This document shows, piece after piece, positions 50,132 through 59,756 of a stretch of 64,000 bases of DNA. Source of the DNA: Microvirga mediterraneensis. GTDB lineage: Bacteria; Pseudomonadota; Alphaproteobacteria; Rhizobiales; Beijerinckiaceae. A program made the position numbers and the translations under genes. The stretch spans positions 1,789,001-1,853,000 of the forward strand of contig NZ_JACDXJ010000001.1 of NCBI RefSeq assembly GCF_013520865.1, given 5' to 3'. The notes beneath the pieces were generated by a model. That model did not search any database, was not told the origin of the DNA, and saw nothing but the letters and a program-made list of their open reading frames with translations. How positions within the stretch are numbered: position 1 is the first letter of the stretch; every line of letters begins with the position of its first letter.

Positions 50132-51148
50132 TCAGGCAACGCGCAACCGCCTCTCGTTGATGTGGCGAAGGAGCAGGTTACGCAGGCCGGCCTCGTTCTC
50201 GATCCGGAGCCGCACTGGCAGTACCATCAGGTCCGGCCAAGGATTGGCATTCCCTACCGCCCAGATCCGGGCGAAGTCCTTTTCCGTCGTTACGGCGAGA
50301 AGCCCTCGTGACTCAGCCTCCCGTTGCAGAGCCGCGAGTTCTGCCGCCGTGTAGCGATGGTGATCGGGAAACGAACGGGCGACTTCGACGATGGCCCCGC
50401 AGGCGCTTAAAGTCTTGAAGAACTTGTCGGGTCGTCCGATTCCGGCGAAGGCCAGAACCTTCCTGCCATCAAGGGACTGGGCGGCGTCCAGGGGCGGTGC
50501 AAGCCTTGCCTCGAACACGCGTTTGCCGCGCTGTCCGGCCTCCTCGGCCACCTGTCTTCCTGGCGCGCCATCGCCGATGATCAGGACCGCATCGACCGCG
50601 GGCCATTGAACGTCCATCGGAGCGCGAAGCGGCCCCGCCGGCAAAGACAGCCCGTTGCCGATCCCGGTTGCTCCATCCACGACCGCGATGGCGCAATCCT
50701 TGATCAGAGACGGATTCTGAAGTCCGTCATCCATGACCACGACGGTCGCGCCGGACTCGTAGGCCAGCCGCGCCCCGGCCGGCCGGGTGCGTGACACGAA
50801 GGTGCTGGCCATCCTTGAGAGCAGGATGGGTTCGTCGCCCACATCCGAGGCCGTATGTTCTGGCGTGCGGACCTGCAGGGGACCCGGAAGGCGCCCGCCA
50901 TATCCTCGCGACAGGAAGGCCGGGCTCTCTCCCGCCGCCTCGAGAATTCTTGCGACCGCCAGGGCCGTCGGCGTCTTTCCGGCGCCGCCTGCGGTGAAAT
51001 TCCCGATGCAGATGACGGGAAGGTCCGCTTTTTCGCCCGGGCGGCGCATCCGGCGCGCCGCGATGGAGGTGTAGATGAGGCTGGCCGGGCGCAGCAGGTT
51101 GGCCGGCAACGTAGGGGAAGGGTGCCACCAGAAGCGCGGCGCGCGCAT
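50132..51148 (-). CDS. lpxK: Tetraacyldisaccharide 4'-kinase
   Basis: 338 residues. A P-loop is found in NFTAGGAGKTPTALAVARIL near residue 52, and VVMDDGLQNPSLIKD and ILLSRM follow. It phosphorylates the 4' position of the lipid A disaccharide. Its start overlaps the waaA stop by one base, so the Kdo transferase and kinase are cotranslated in reverse pathway order. Confidence 0.94.
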   Translation of the reverse strand: MRAPRFWWHPSPTLPANLLRPASLIYTSIAARRMRRPGEKADLPVICIGNFTAGGAGKTPTALAVARILEAAGESPAFLSRGYGGRLPGPLQVRTPEHTASDVGDEPILLSRMASTFVSRTRPAGARLAYESGATVVVMDDGLQNPSLIKDCAIAVVDGATGIGNGLSLPAGPLRAPMDVQWPAVDAVLIIGDGAPGRQVAEEAGQRGKRVFEARLAPPLDAAQSLDGRKVLAFAGIGRPDKFFKTLSACGAIVEVARSFPDHHRYTAAELAALQREAESRGLLAVTTEKDFARIWAVGNANPWPDLMVLPVRLRIENEAGLRNLLLRHINERRLRVA

Positions 51149-52437
51149 CAGCGGCGCGCCCCCAGTTTTGCCTGGACGATGAAGGGTTCGACCGATTGCA
51201 TGGTGCGATCCACGGCGCCGCCGAGTGCCTGAACGGCCTCTCCGGCCTTGCGGGCCATGTCGCGCGTCAGCGCCGCGTTGCTCAGCAATTCGTTGACGGC
51301 GCGGGCCAGGGTCGCGCTGTCCTTCACCATCACGGCGCCTCGCGACTGATCGAGAGCCTCATAGATCTCGGTGGCGGTATGAACATGCGGGCCATGCAGG
51401 ATGGCTGCGCCCAGCTTGGCCGGCTCGATCGGGTTGTGCCCACCGACGGGCACCAGGGTGCCTCCCATGAGGACGACCGGGGAGAGCCGGTAGAACAGGC
51501 CCATCTCGCCCACCGTATCGACCACGTAGACGTCCGTCGCCCGGTCCGGGTGAATGCCCTCGGAACGCCGGCCCGCCCTCAGGCCGGCCTGTCCCGCGAT
51601 CGCCGCGACCTCCGGCCCGCGATGGGGATGGCGTGGGGCAATGATGGTGAGCAGCTGAGGATAACGCTTGGCCAGGGCCCGGTGCACGGCGATGATCGCA
51701 CTTTCCTCACCGGGATGCGTGCTGGCGGCAAGCCAGACGGGGCGACCCGCGATCATGCCCGAAAGATGCGCCACCACCCGCGGGTCGGCCGGGGGCGGGG
51801 CCGCGTCGAACTTGATGTTGCCCGTCACGATCACCCGGGGGGCACCGAGCCGCGCCAGCCGCTCGGCGTCCTCGGCCGTCTGGGCAAGGCACAGGGCGAA
51901 CTGGTCCAGAAGGCCCTTGATGATGCGCGGCATCTTCTGCCAGCGCCGGTAGGACCTGTCCGACATGCGCCCGTTCACCATAACGAGCGGGATGTCGCGC
52001 TCGGCGAGCGCCATGATCGTGTTCGGCCAGATCTCGGATTCCGCGATGAGGGCGAGGTCGGGCTGCCAGTGCTCCAGAAACCGCCTAACATAACGCGGCA
52101 CGTCCAGGGGGACGAACTGATGGATGGCACCTGGTGGAAGCCGGCGGGCGATGAGAGACGCGGAGGTCTTCGTGCCCGACGTGACCAGAACCGCAAGGCC
52201 CCGCTGGGTCATCCGCTCCACGATCGGCAGGAGGGAGAGGGTCTCGCCGATGCTGGCGCCGTGGACCCAGATCAGGTGGCCCTTGGGTCGCTGCCGGCTG
52301 GGATAGCCTTGCCGCTCCCCGAGCCGAGTACGGTCCTCGCGTCCCTTGTGCCGACGCCAGTACAGGAGGCCCAGAACGGCCGGTTCCAGCGCGGATACGG
52401 CCGCGCGATAAGCCTTGAAGACGATCGGGAAGCTCAT
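51148..52437 (-). CDS. waaA: 3-deoxy-D-manno-octulosonic-acid transferase (Kdo transferase)
   Basis: 429 residues. N-terminal membrane anchor, then HGASIGETLSLLPIVERM near residue 58, the ESEIWPNTIMALAERDIPLVMVNGR block, and ASTHPGEESAIIAVH; VLMGGTLVPVGGHNPIEPAKLG completes the GT-B fold. It adds Kdo to lipid IVA. It overlaps the acyltransferase upstream (ATGA) and lpxK downstream, forming one unit. Confidence 0.95.
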   Translation of the reverse strand: MSFPIVFKAYRAAVSALEPAVLGLLYWRRHKGREDRTRLGERQGYPSRQRPKGHLIWVHGASIGETLSLLPIVERMTQRGLAVLVTSGTKTSASLIARRLPPGAIHQFVPLDVPRYVRRFLEHWQPDLALIAESEIWPNTIMALAERDIPLVMVNGRMSDRSYRRWQKMPRIIKGLLDQFALCLAQTAEDAERLARLGAPRVIVTGNIKFDAAPPPADPRVVAHLSGMIAGRPVWLAASTHPGEESAIIAVHRALAKRYPQLLTIIAPRHPHRGPEVAAIAGQAGLRAGRRSEGIHPDRATDVYVVDTVGEMGLFYRLSPVVLMGGTLVPVGGHNPIEPAKLGAAILHGPHVHTATEIYEALDQSRGAVMVKDSATLARAVNELLSNAALTRDMARKAGEAVQALGGAVDRTMQSVEPFIVQAKLGARR

Positions 52438-53168
52438 GCCCGGGAGCCTTCCATGAGCACGGGATCGGGCTTGGCACCCGGATCCCTCGATCCGACAAGA
52501 GCATAGGCCCGCTCATGGACCCGGTCGAGTTCCCGCTCGACTGTCTTCCTCAAGGCTTCCAGCGTCGGCTCGTCCGCGTCGCGCGGCACATGCACCGGCT
52601 CGCCGAGCACCATCGCTCCGCGCCCGAAGGGCAGGCCGATGCTGGCCTTGTCCCAGCTGTCGAAATCGATGCGGCGGCTCGTGACCACGGCCACCGGTAC
52701 GATGGGGCGGCCGGACAATTGCGCGAGCGTGACGATGCCCTGGCCGCAGATCCGCGAGATCTTCGGGATGTCGGCGGTCATCACGACCATTTCGCCATCG
52801 CTCAAGGCCCGCAGCATGGACCGCATCGCCTGGGCGCCGCCCTTCTTGCGGATGTCGCGGCCGCGGGCTCCGGAGCCGCGGATCGCCCGCACGCCCAGAT
52901 GACGCAGGGCGACGGCGTTGAACTCGCCGTCGCCGGAGCGCGACACGAGGCTCGCGGCGCGGTCCTGCGGCCTTTTGGCGAAATGGATCATGAAGTGCTG
53001 GCCGTGCCACATGGCGGCGATCACCGGCATCTCGATCCGGCCATAGGCATCGGCCGGTTCCATGACGAACCGGTTCGTGCGCTGGACGAACTTGAGATAG
53101 CCCGCGACGACGAAGCCCAGGGTTTCCTGAACGGCCCGCGACCGGATGATGCGCTTCATGAGCCCCAT
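52434..53168 (-). CDS. DUF374 / lysophospholipid acyltransferase-like protein
   Basis: 244 residues. One N-terminal helix segment, then AAMWHGQHFMIHF with an HxxxD-like acyltransferase signature, and SRSGDGEFNAVALRHLGVRAIRGSGAR. The family transfers an acyl chain, probably to the lipid A precursor or a phospholipid, given its place ahead of waaA and lpxK. Start may be at the fourth codon (MKRIIRS). Confidence 0.85.
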   Translation of the reverse strand: MGLMKRIIRSRAVQETLGFVVAGYLKFVQRTNRFVMEPADAYGRIEMPVIAAMWHGQHFMIHFAKRPQDRAASLVSRSGDGEFNAVALRHLGVRAIRGSGARGRDIRKKGGAQAMRSMLRALSDGEMVVMTADIPKISRICGQGIVTLAQLSGRPIVPVAVVTSRRIDFDSWDKASIGLPFGRGAMVLGEPVHVPRDADEPTLEALRKTVERELDRVHERAYALVGSRDPGAKPDPVLMEGSRA

Positions 53169-53182
53169 GGCGACTTGAAGGG

Positions 53183-53416
53183 TCAGCCGTTCTGCGGATC
53201 CAGAAGGCGGTGGAGGTGGACGATGAAGTAGCGCATCTGCGCGTTGTCCACGGTAGCCTGCGCCTTGGCCTTCCAGGCTGCATGGGCGCTGGCATAGTTC
53301 GGGTAGACTCCGACGATGTCGAGCTTGGAAAGATCCTTGAAATCGACGGATTCGAGGCTGCTGAGCTCGCCGCCGAAAACCAGATGCAGGAGCTGCTTGC
53401 CAGGCGTGTCGGTCAT
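53183..53416 (-). CDS. DUF4170 protein
   Basis: 77 residues. Begins MTDTPGKQLLHLVFGGEL, then IVGVYPNYASAHAAWKAKAQATVDNAQMRYFIVHLHRLLDPQ, the length of DUF4170. It lies 14 bases upstream of the DUF374 gene on the same strand. Function unknown; small, soluble and conserved next to LPS genes. Confidence 0.82.
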   Translation of the reverse strand: MTDTPGKQLLHLVFGGELSSLESVDFKDLSKLDIVGVYPNYASAHAAWKAKAQATVDNAQMRYFIVHLHRLLDPQNG

Positions 53417-53476
53417 GGTGATAGGGCTCTTCTGAAGAGTGTTGGTAGGGTTTGGTGTCGATGCAAGCCGACGATG

Positions 53477-54280
53477 TCAGGCTCTCATGGCTCCAATAGC
53501 ACGAGGATGCAACCGTGACGCAACGGCAATCATCTCATCGTGAGAGGGCTGAGGCCTGTTGTAGATCGGGGTCGAACCATCGAATCCGGTCAGGCGGCCG
53601 CCCGCCTCCTGCAGGATGAGGTCGGCCGCGGCGATGTCCCAGTCCTGGGCATTGGCGGAAACGAGCCCGACGTCGATGGCACCGTCCGCCACCCGGGCGA
53701 GCCGGAGCGCCAGTGACGGCACCTTGGGCAGGCGCTCGACCGGGCCCATGCGGCGCTCGAACCTGTCCACGAGGGGCTTGGGGCCTGCCACTCTGGCACG
53801 GGAGAAATCGTCGACCTGAGCCAGCGCCAGCCGTTCGCCGTTGCACCAGGCTCCCTCGCCGATCCGTGCTTCATAAAGACGCTCATGGACGGGCGCGTGG
53901 AGAATGCCGAGGACGGGCCTGCCGTCCTTGACCAGGGCGATGGAGACGGCCCAGTCGGATAGCCCCGAGGCGAAGGCCCGCGTTCCGTCGATGGGATCGA
54001 CGATCCACACATAGCTCTGGTCGAGGCGCGACGGATCGTCGGCGGTTTCCTCGGACAGCCAGCCGGCCTGGGGGAACAGCCCGGACAGATGCTCTTTCAG
54101 GAAGACGTCCAGGGCGATGTCCGCTTCCGTCACCGGGGAGCTCTGACCCTTGTACCAGAGCCTGGCGGCCGTCTGCGCGCCGGCGCGGTAATAGGGCAGG
54201 GCCAGCTCGCCCGCCCGGCGGGCGGCGTCACGGACGGCGGGAGCGAGAGCGGCGATCGATTGGGGTGAGGAAGACAGCAT
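53477..54280 (-). CDS. 3'(2'),5'-bisphosphate nucleotidase CysQ-type / inositol monophosphatase family
   Basis: 267 residues. Metal motifs: SEETAD (near 76), IVDPIDGTRAF (near 95), and WDIAAADLILQEAGG near 220, all in the family order. The enzyme likely dephosphorylates PAP, a by-product of sulfate assimilation. No sulfate genes nearby. Same strand as DUF4170. Confidence 0.87.
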   Translation of the reverse strand: MLSSSPQSIAALAPAVRDAARRAGELALPYYRAGAQTAARLWYKGQSSPVTEADIALDVFLKEHLSGLFPQAGWLSEETADDPSRLDQSYVWIVDPIDGTRAFASGLSDWAVSIALVKDGRPVLGILHAPVHERLYEARIGEGAWCNGERLALAQVDDFSRARVAGPKPLVDRFERRMGPVERLPKVPSLALRLARVADGAIDVGLVSANAQDWDIAAADLILQEAGGRLTGFDGSTPIYNRPQPSHDEMIAVASRLHPRAIGAMRA

Positions 54281-54360
54281 CGAACCTGAGATGGTAGCTA
54301 TTGGCAGGAGATACCATAGGCCGGCTATCTGAACCTTCCATTTAGAAGGATCTGCTGTCT

Positions 54361-55290
54361 TCAGATGAAGCAGTCGAGAATCATGGCCGCGAACAGGATC
54401 AGGCCCGCATCCCGGTTCGCGCGGAAGAGCCGCAAGGCCCCCGCGCCGTCCGCCCGGTCGATCCGCGCCACCTGCCAGCCCAGGTGGAGGGCAAAGAGGC
54501 TCAGGCCGGCGAAGGACGGCCAGCCCGCCCGGGCCAGGGTCAGGGAGGCGGTGATGAAGATCAGGGTCAGCGCATAGCAGATGCCGACGCCGAGCTTCAC
54601 GTTCTCGCCGAAGAAGCGGGCCGAGGACTTGATCCCGGCGATCTCGTCGTCCTCGATGTCCTGAAGGGCGTAAATCGTGTCGTAGCCCACCACCCAGGCG
54701 ATGCTGCCGAGATAGAGAAGGATCGGGGCCCAGCCCAAGGAGCCGAACGCGGCGGCCCAGCCCATCAGGGCTCCCCAGGCGAAGGCGAGGCCCAGGACGA
54801 TCTGCGGCATCCAGAAAAAGCGCTTCATGAAGGGATAGAGCGCCACGATCCCCAGCGAGGCGAAGCCGGTCGCGATGGCGAAGGCGTTGAACTGGAGCAG
54901 GACCACGAGACCGACGATGCCCTGGAGCGCGAGGAAGGCCAGGGCCCCTTTCAGGCTGACCTGACCCGAGGGCAGGGGTCGCTGGCGGGTGCGCTCGACG
55001 CGGGTGTCGATGTCCCGGTCGACGATGTCGTTATAGGTGCAGCCGGCCCCGCGCATCGCCACGGCGCCAATCAGGAAGAGGAGGCAATGGACCGGGTTCG
55101 GCCAGGGCTGTCCCGCCGCGATGGCGGCGAGCGCCGCCGACCACCAGCAGGGCAGGAGAAGCAGCCACCAGCCGATGGGCCGCTCGATGCGGGCAAGGCG
55201 CAGATAGGGCCTGAGGCCCGCGGGCGCCCACCGGTCGGCCCAGTGGCCCTTCACGGCATCGGGCAGGGAAGGCGCTCCGGGACGCTCCAT
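54361..55290 (-). CDS. ubiA: 4-hydroxybenzoate polyprenyltransferase
   Basis: 309 residues, about nine helices. Both prenyl-diphosphate motifs are present: NDIVDRDIDTRVERTRQRPL and YDTIYALQDIEDDEIAGIKS. It prenylates 4-hydroxybenzoate in ubiquinone synthesis and could serve the bc1 pool. N-terminus MERPGAPSLPD is extra relative to E. coli. Confidence 0.93.
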   Translation of the reverse strand: MERPGAPSLPDAVKGHWADRWAPAGLRPYLRLARIERPIGWWLLLLPCWWSAALAAIAAGQPWPNPVHCLLFLIGAVAMRGAGCTYNDIVDRDIDTRVERTRQRPLPSGQVSLKGALAFLALQGIVGLVVLLQFNAFAIATGFASLGIVALYPFMKRFFWMPQIVLGLAFAWGALMGWAAAFGSLGWAPILLYLGSIAWVVGYDTIYALQDIEDDEIAGIKSSARFFGENVKLGVGICYALTLIFITASLTLARAGWPSFAGLSLFALHLGWQVARIDRADGAGALRLFRANRDAGLILFAAMILDCFI

Positions 55291-55308
55291 GGCTTTCGGG
55301 AACCCCTC

Positions 55309-55779
55309 TTAGAGGGCGCCTTTCGGGATGCTCAGGGTGCCGGTCAGGCCCCCGCCCATCTTGCCGCCGGCGCCGCCGCCCTGCTGGGCCTGCTGCTTGG
55401 CGCGCTTCTCCATCTCGGCCATCTTCGCGGCGGCGCCGCAGGCCTGGCCCTTGAACTGCTGGGACCGCTTGTGGTCTTCGGAGAAGCTCTGGACCAGCTG
55501 GTCGGGAACCTGACACCAATCTTTGTTGGCGGTCATCCACTTCTCACCGGCGGTTCCGTTCGTCACCAGCTTGGAGAAGATGGTGCAGGCCTCCCGCGGG
55601 TCGAGCTTCTTGTTCTTGCCGCCGTTGGTGAGCTTGTTGACCTGCTGGATGAGGCTCTGGCGTTCCTGCAGGATCTTCTGTCCTTCCTGGCAGGTGCTCG
55701 ACTGCGCGAAGGCAGGAGCGGTCACGAAAATGCCGGCGACGGCCAACGCAGCCAGGATATGCGAACGGATGTGCGTCAT
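55309..55779 (-). CDS. Hypothetical periplasmic cysteine-containing protein
   Basis: 156 residues from MTHIRSHILAAL. Signal peptide ends at AFAQ (residues 22-26). Four cysteines in the mature part (STCQEG, REACTIF, KDWCQVP, GQACGAA) suggest two disulfides. A helical charged segment (MAEMEKRAKQQAQQGGG) and a glycine-rich tail follow. No family recognised. It sits between ubiA and the divergent rsmE. Confidence 0.75.
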   Translation of the reverse strand: MTHIRSHILAALAVAGIFVTAPAFAQSSTCQEGQKILQERQSLIQQVNKLTNGGKNKKLDPREACTIFSKLVTNGTAGEKWMTANKDWCQVPDQLVQSFSEDHKRSQQFKGQACGAAAKMAEMEKRAKQQAQQGGGAGGKMGGGLTGTLSIPKGAL

Positions 55780-55997
55780 GCCCAAAATTCCCTCACTTGA
55801 CACGCGACGTCTCGCGCGCCTGTGTTCTGTTAACAGGTTCAGAGCCTTGAGGCCAAGAGGCGATTGGTCGCCTAAATCACAGCCTGTGCCATCCCGCACC
55901 TGAATTTTTAGTGACCAAAGCGGCCGTCCTCCTCCCTCTCCCCTCCCTCGGGGCGGCGGAACTTGATACAGGGGAGGCCGTCCAAGATGAGACCCCC

Positions 55998-56744
55998 ATG
56001 GCCGAATACGACTTCAACGCCCCCCGCCTTTTCGTCGACGCGCCCCTCGCGGCCGCGTCCAGGATCGCGCTCGACCGGGGGCAGGCCAATTATCTCCTGA
56101 ACGTCCTGCGCCTCAAGGCGGGGGAATCCGTCCTGATCTTCAACGGGCAGGACGGGGAATGGCGGGCCGAGGTCGCGGTCGAGGGGCGCAAGGCCGCCGA
56201 TCTCGTCTGCGTGGATCGGACCCGGGAGCAGGAAGCCGCTCCCGATATCATTTATGCCTTCGCGCCGCTCAAGCATGCCCGCCTCGACTATATGGTCCAG
56301 AAAGCCGTCGAGATGGGGGCAGGCGTTCTCCAGCCCGTCCTGACGCGCCGGACCCAGGCCACCCGGGTGAACCTCGACCGCATGCGCAGCAACGCCATCG
56401 AGGCCGCCGAGCAATGCGGGATCCTGGCAATTCCCGGGGTGCGGGAAGAAGAGGATTTGGAGCGTTTTCTCAAGGGCTTGGAGAAGGACCGGCTGGTCGT
56501 CTTCTGCGACGAGAACGCGCCTGTTTCCAACCCGGTCGAGGCCCTGGCCAAGCTTGGGAACAAACAAGCTGGTCTGGCCGTTATCGTGGGCCCCGAAGGG
56601 GGGTTCACCGATCAGGAGAGAGCGCTTGTCGCCGCCCACGAGAGATGTGTTTGCGTATCGTTGGGTCCGCGAATCCTGCGAGCTGACACAGCCGCTGTGG
56701 CCGCGCTGGCGATCGTTCAGTCCGTGCTGGGCGATTGGAGCTGA
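55998..56744 (+). CDS. rsmE: 16S rRNA (uracil-1498-N3)-methyltransferase
   Basis: 248 residues from MAEYDFNAPRLFVD. The N-terminal PUA-like part (QANYLLNVLRLKAGESVLIFNG) and the SPOUT knot (VIVGPEGGFTDQERAL, SLGPRILRADTAAVAALA) are plain. It methylates U1498. The longer upstream frame has no family similarity. It is divergent from the hypothetical gene. Confidence 0.93.
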   Translation: MAEYDFNAPRLFVDAPLAAASRIALDRGQANYLLNVLRLKAGESVLIFNGQDGEWRAEVAVEGRKAADLVCVDRTREQEAAPDIIYAFAPLKHARLDYMVQKAVEMGAGVLQPVLTRRTQATRVNLDRMRSNAIEAAEQCGILAIPGVREEEDLERFLKGLEKDRLVVFCDENAPVSNPVEALAKLGNKQAGLAVIVGPEGGFTDQERALVAAHERCVCVSLGPRILRADTAAVAALAIVQSVLGDWS

Positions 56745-56917
56745 TCGCGCCAGCCGACAACGACTGAATTCAATCGGCCTATAGTTTCAGAAGCTTAGCA
56801 GTTTCGCGTCGATTCGCCCCAATCTGGCCCCATTGCGCCGGAGTTTGGGCCGGGTCGACGCAGGCCGATCCGTACGTGCGAAGGTCATTCCCTAATAAGA
56901 ATAGAGGTAGCAAGGAA

Positions 56918-58057
56918 ATGAGCTGGGATTTCAAGTTCGGCATCGAGGAAGAGTACTTCGTCAACGATGCGCCGAAACGGGATATCGCCAAGGGGAAGAT
57001 GAGGGAGTTCTTTGCCGCCTGCCGGGACAAGGTTTCGGGTGACATCCACCCTGAAATGCTCGAGCCGCAGATCGAGATCGCCACCAAGCCCGTGCTGGAA
57101 TTTTCCGAGGCCCGCGCGCAGCTCGCCGGGCTCCGGTCCTCCGTCGGGGCCGTCGCGCGCGAGTTCGACCTGTCCATCATGGCCTCCGGTACCCATCCGC
57201 TCGCCGTCTGGTCGCGGGTCCGCCCCACGGCGCAGCCGCGCTACGGCAAGGTCATGCACGACCTGCAGATGCTCGGCAGCCGGAACGTCCTGTGCGGCAT
57301 GCACGTCCATGTCGAGGTGCCTGACCTGGGCATGCGCGTCGACATCATGAACCGGATCCAGCCCTATCTGCCGCTGCTGCTTGCACTCTCGACATCCTCG
57401 CCGTTCTGGCAGGCGCAGCGCACGGGCCTTCTCGGCTACCGACTCGCGGCCTATCGCGAGCTGCCGCGCACGGGTCTCCCGGACCTGTTCGAGAACGCGC
57501 AGGACTACCAGCGCTACATCGACACCCTCGTGGCCGCCCGCGCCATCGAGAATTCCACCTATGTCTGGTGGGTGATCAGGCCGTCCCTGAAGCACCCGAC
57601 CCTTGAGCTGCGCGTGGCCGATAGCTGCACGCGCCTCGACGATACCATCGCGATCGCCGCCCTCTACCGCTGCCTCGTGCGCCACCTGAGCCTGGACACC
57701 ACGCTCAATGCCGGGCAGACCGGCGCCTCGCGCGCCATCAACGACGAGAACGGCTGGCGGGCTCAGCGCTACGGCATCCACGGCAGTTTCGTGGACGAGA
57801 AGACGCGCACCGCCAAGCCCGTGCGGGAACTCCTCGAGGAGACGCTCGATCTCGTGGCCGAGGACGCCAAGGCGCTCGGCTGCCAGCGGGAGCTCGATCT
57901 CGCCCGCTGGATCGTGGCCCGCGGCACCAGCGCCGACCAGCAGCTGACGCTCTATACGGAAGCGGTCGGTCGCGGCCTGTCGAACCGCGACGCGCTCGCC
58001 GGCGTGGTCGACTGGCTCAGCGCGGAGACGATGGGGGAGATGACGATCCGGCACTAG
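56918..58057 (+). CDS. ybdK: YbdK-type carboxylate-amine ligase (glutamate-cysteine ligase 2 fold)
   Basis: 379 residues from MSWDFKFGIEEEYFV; a start at 56876 adds 14 residues without support. The GCS2 fold is identified from FGIEEEYFV, MLEPQIEIATKPV, GMHVHVEVPD and LELRVADSCTRLDD. E. coli YbdK has weak gamma-glutamylcysteine ligase activity, so the product could be a gamma-glutamyl peptide. It lies between rsmE and a true gshA, both on the plus strand. Confidence 0.9.
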   Translation: MSWDFKFGIEEEYFVNDAPKRDIAKGKMREFFAACRDKVSGDIHPEMLEPQIEIATKPVLEFSEARAQLAGLRSSVGAVAREFDLSIMASGTHPLAVWSRVRPTAQPRYGKVMHDLQMLGSRNVLCGMHVHVEVPDLGMRVDIMNRIQPYLPLLLALSTSSPFWQAQRTGLLGYRLAAYRELPRTGLPDLFENAQDYQRYIDTLVAARAIENSTYVWWVIRPSLKHPTLELRVADSCTRLDDTIAIAALYRCLVRHLSLDTTLNAGQTGASRAINDENGWRAQRYGIHGSFVDEKTRTAKPVRELLEETLDLVAEDAKALGCQRELDLARWIVARGTSADQQLTLYTEAVGRGLSNRDALAGVVDWLSAETMGEMTIRH

Positions 58058-58197
58058 CGTTAGCAAGGACCGGCGAGGGCGGCAGCGCCCTCGTCGTTTT
58101 GTGCTTTCGTCCCTCATTGCGCCCTGGCCTTAAGCCCCTTATTGAGTTCCGACCCTGAGTCGGCGCGCCTTGAACGCGCTTTTTGATGAGGTGATGC

Positions 58198-59568
58198 ATG
58201 GCGCGGGACGTATCCGATACGACCCCCATTGGTGCGCGGTCGGAGCTCGTGGATTGGATCGCCTCCGGCGAGAAGCCGCGGGATGCTTGGCGGCTCGGCA
58301 CCGAACACGAGAAGATTCCGTTCTACACGGCCGATGCCACTCCCGTTCCCTATGAGGGCGGAAAGGGTATTCGCGCGCTCCTGGACGGCTTGGCAGAGCG
58401 CACCGGCTGGGCGCCGATCCTGGAGCACGGCCAGCCCATCGGCCTTGCCGATGACGTGGGCGGCGGGGCGATTTCGCTCGAGCCCGGCGGACAGTTCGAA
58501 CTGTCCGGGGCACCTCTCAAGACGCTGCACGAAACCGCTCGCGAGACGGCGCAGCATATCGCCGACGTGAAGGCGGTCGGGGAGGGACTTGGCCTCGGCT
58601 TCCTGACGCTTGGCATGAGCCCGCTCTGGACCCGTGCCCAGACCCCGGTGATGCCGAAGGCGCGCTACCGCATCATGACGAACTACATGCCGAAGGTCGG
58701 CTCGCTCGGCCTCGACATGATGTACCGCACGTCGACCGTGCAGGTGAACATGGACTATGCGTCCGAAGCCGACATGGTGAAGAAGCTGCGCGTTTCTCTC
58801 GCGCTCCAGCCCATCGCGACCGCGATCTTCGCCAACTCGCCCTTCACCGAAGGCAAACCCAACGGCTATCTCTCCATGCGCTCGCAGATCTGGCGCGATA
58901 CGGACCGCGACCGCACGGGCATGATGGCCTTCGCCTTCGAGGACGGCTTCGGCTACGAGCGCTATGTGGACTGGGTGCTCGACGTGCCCCTGTATTTCGT
59001 CAAGCGCGACGCGACCTATCACGACGTGGCGGGTTCCTCGTTCCGCGATCTGTTCGCCGGCAAGCTCGCGCAATTGCCGGGCGAGCGCGCCACGCAATCC
59101 GACTGGGCGAACCACGTTTCCACCGTGTTCCCGGAGGTGCGCCTGAAGCGCTATCTCGAAATGCGTGGCGCGGATGTGGGCAACGTCGAGCACATCGTCG
59201 CCCTCTCGGCCTTCTGGACCGGCCTGCTCTACGACGAGGCGGCCCTCGACGGAGCCTGGGAACTGGTGAAGAACTGGACCGCCCAGGACCGCGAGCAACT
59301 GCGCGCCGATGTGCCGAAACTCGCCTTGAAGGCAAGCATCGCAGGACGGTCCGTGCAGGATGTCGCGCGCGATGCTTTGGCGCTCTCGCGCGAAGGTCTC
59401 AAGCGGCGCGGATCTCTCGACGAGGCGGGCTGTGACGAGACACGGCATCTCGCCTACGCGGATGAGATTGTCGCCTCGGGCCGCACGCAGGCTGAGCGGA
59501 TGCTGGAGCTGTATCGCGGCGCTTGGAATGGATCGGTCATACCTGCCTTTAGGGAATACGTGTTCTAA
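58198..59568 (+). CDS. gshA: Glutamate-cysteine ligase, plant-like class
   Basis: 456 residues. Proteobacterial/plant GCL features: GTEHEKIPFYT near residue 41, ISLEPGGQFELSG near residue 95, then MPKARYRIMTNYMPKVG and MYRTSTVQVNMDYASEADM. Catalyses the first step of glutathione synthesis. gshB is not in the window. It follows ybdK by 140 bases. Confidence 0.94.
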   Translation: MARDVSDTTPIGARSELVDWIASGEKPRDAWRLGTEHEKIPFYTADATPVPYEGGKGIRALLDGLAERTGWAPILEHGQPIGLADDVGGGAISLEPGGQFELSGAPLKTLHETARETAQHIADVKAVGEGLGLGFLTLGMSPLWTRAQTPVMPKARYRIMTNYMPKVGSLGLDMMYRTSTVQVNMDYASEADMVKKLRVSLALQPIATAIFANSPFTEGKPNGYLSMRSQIWRDTDRDRTGMMAFAFEDGFGYERYVDWVLDVPLYFVKRDATYHDVAGSSFRDLFAGKLAQLPGERATQSDWANHVSTVFPEVRLKRYLEMRGADVGNVEHIVALSAFWTGLLYDEAALDGAWELVKNWTAQDREQLRADVPKLALKASIAGRSVQDVARDALALSREGLKRRGSLDEAGCDETRHLAYADEIVASGRTQAERMLELYRGAWNGSVIPAFREYVF

Positions 59569-59756
59569 ACTGCGTTTCCCTTGCAAAGCGGGGTCTCTCC
59601 GGCCCCCTTTGCAGGGGGGAGAGCGTAACGGAAAGACCGATTCGGTTATTGAAATTATATATCGTTTAAATTAAATCTAACCTCCAAGAGCATGTCCTTG
59701 GTTGCAGGGCAGGCCCGTTGGTGCCGGTCCGAACGACAGATGGCTTGGAGGAAGTG

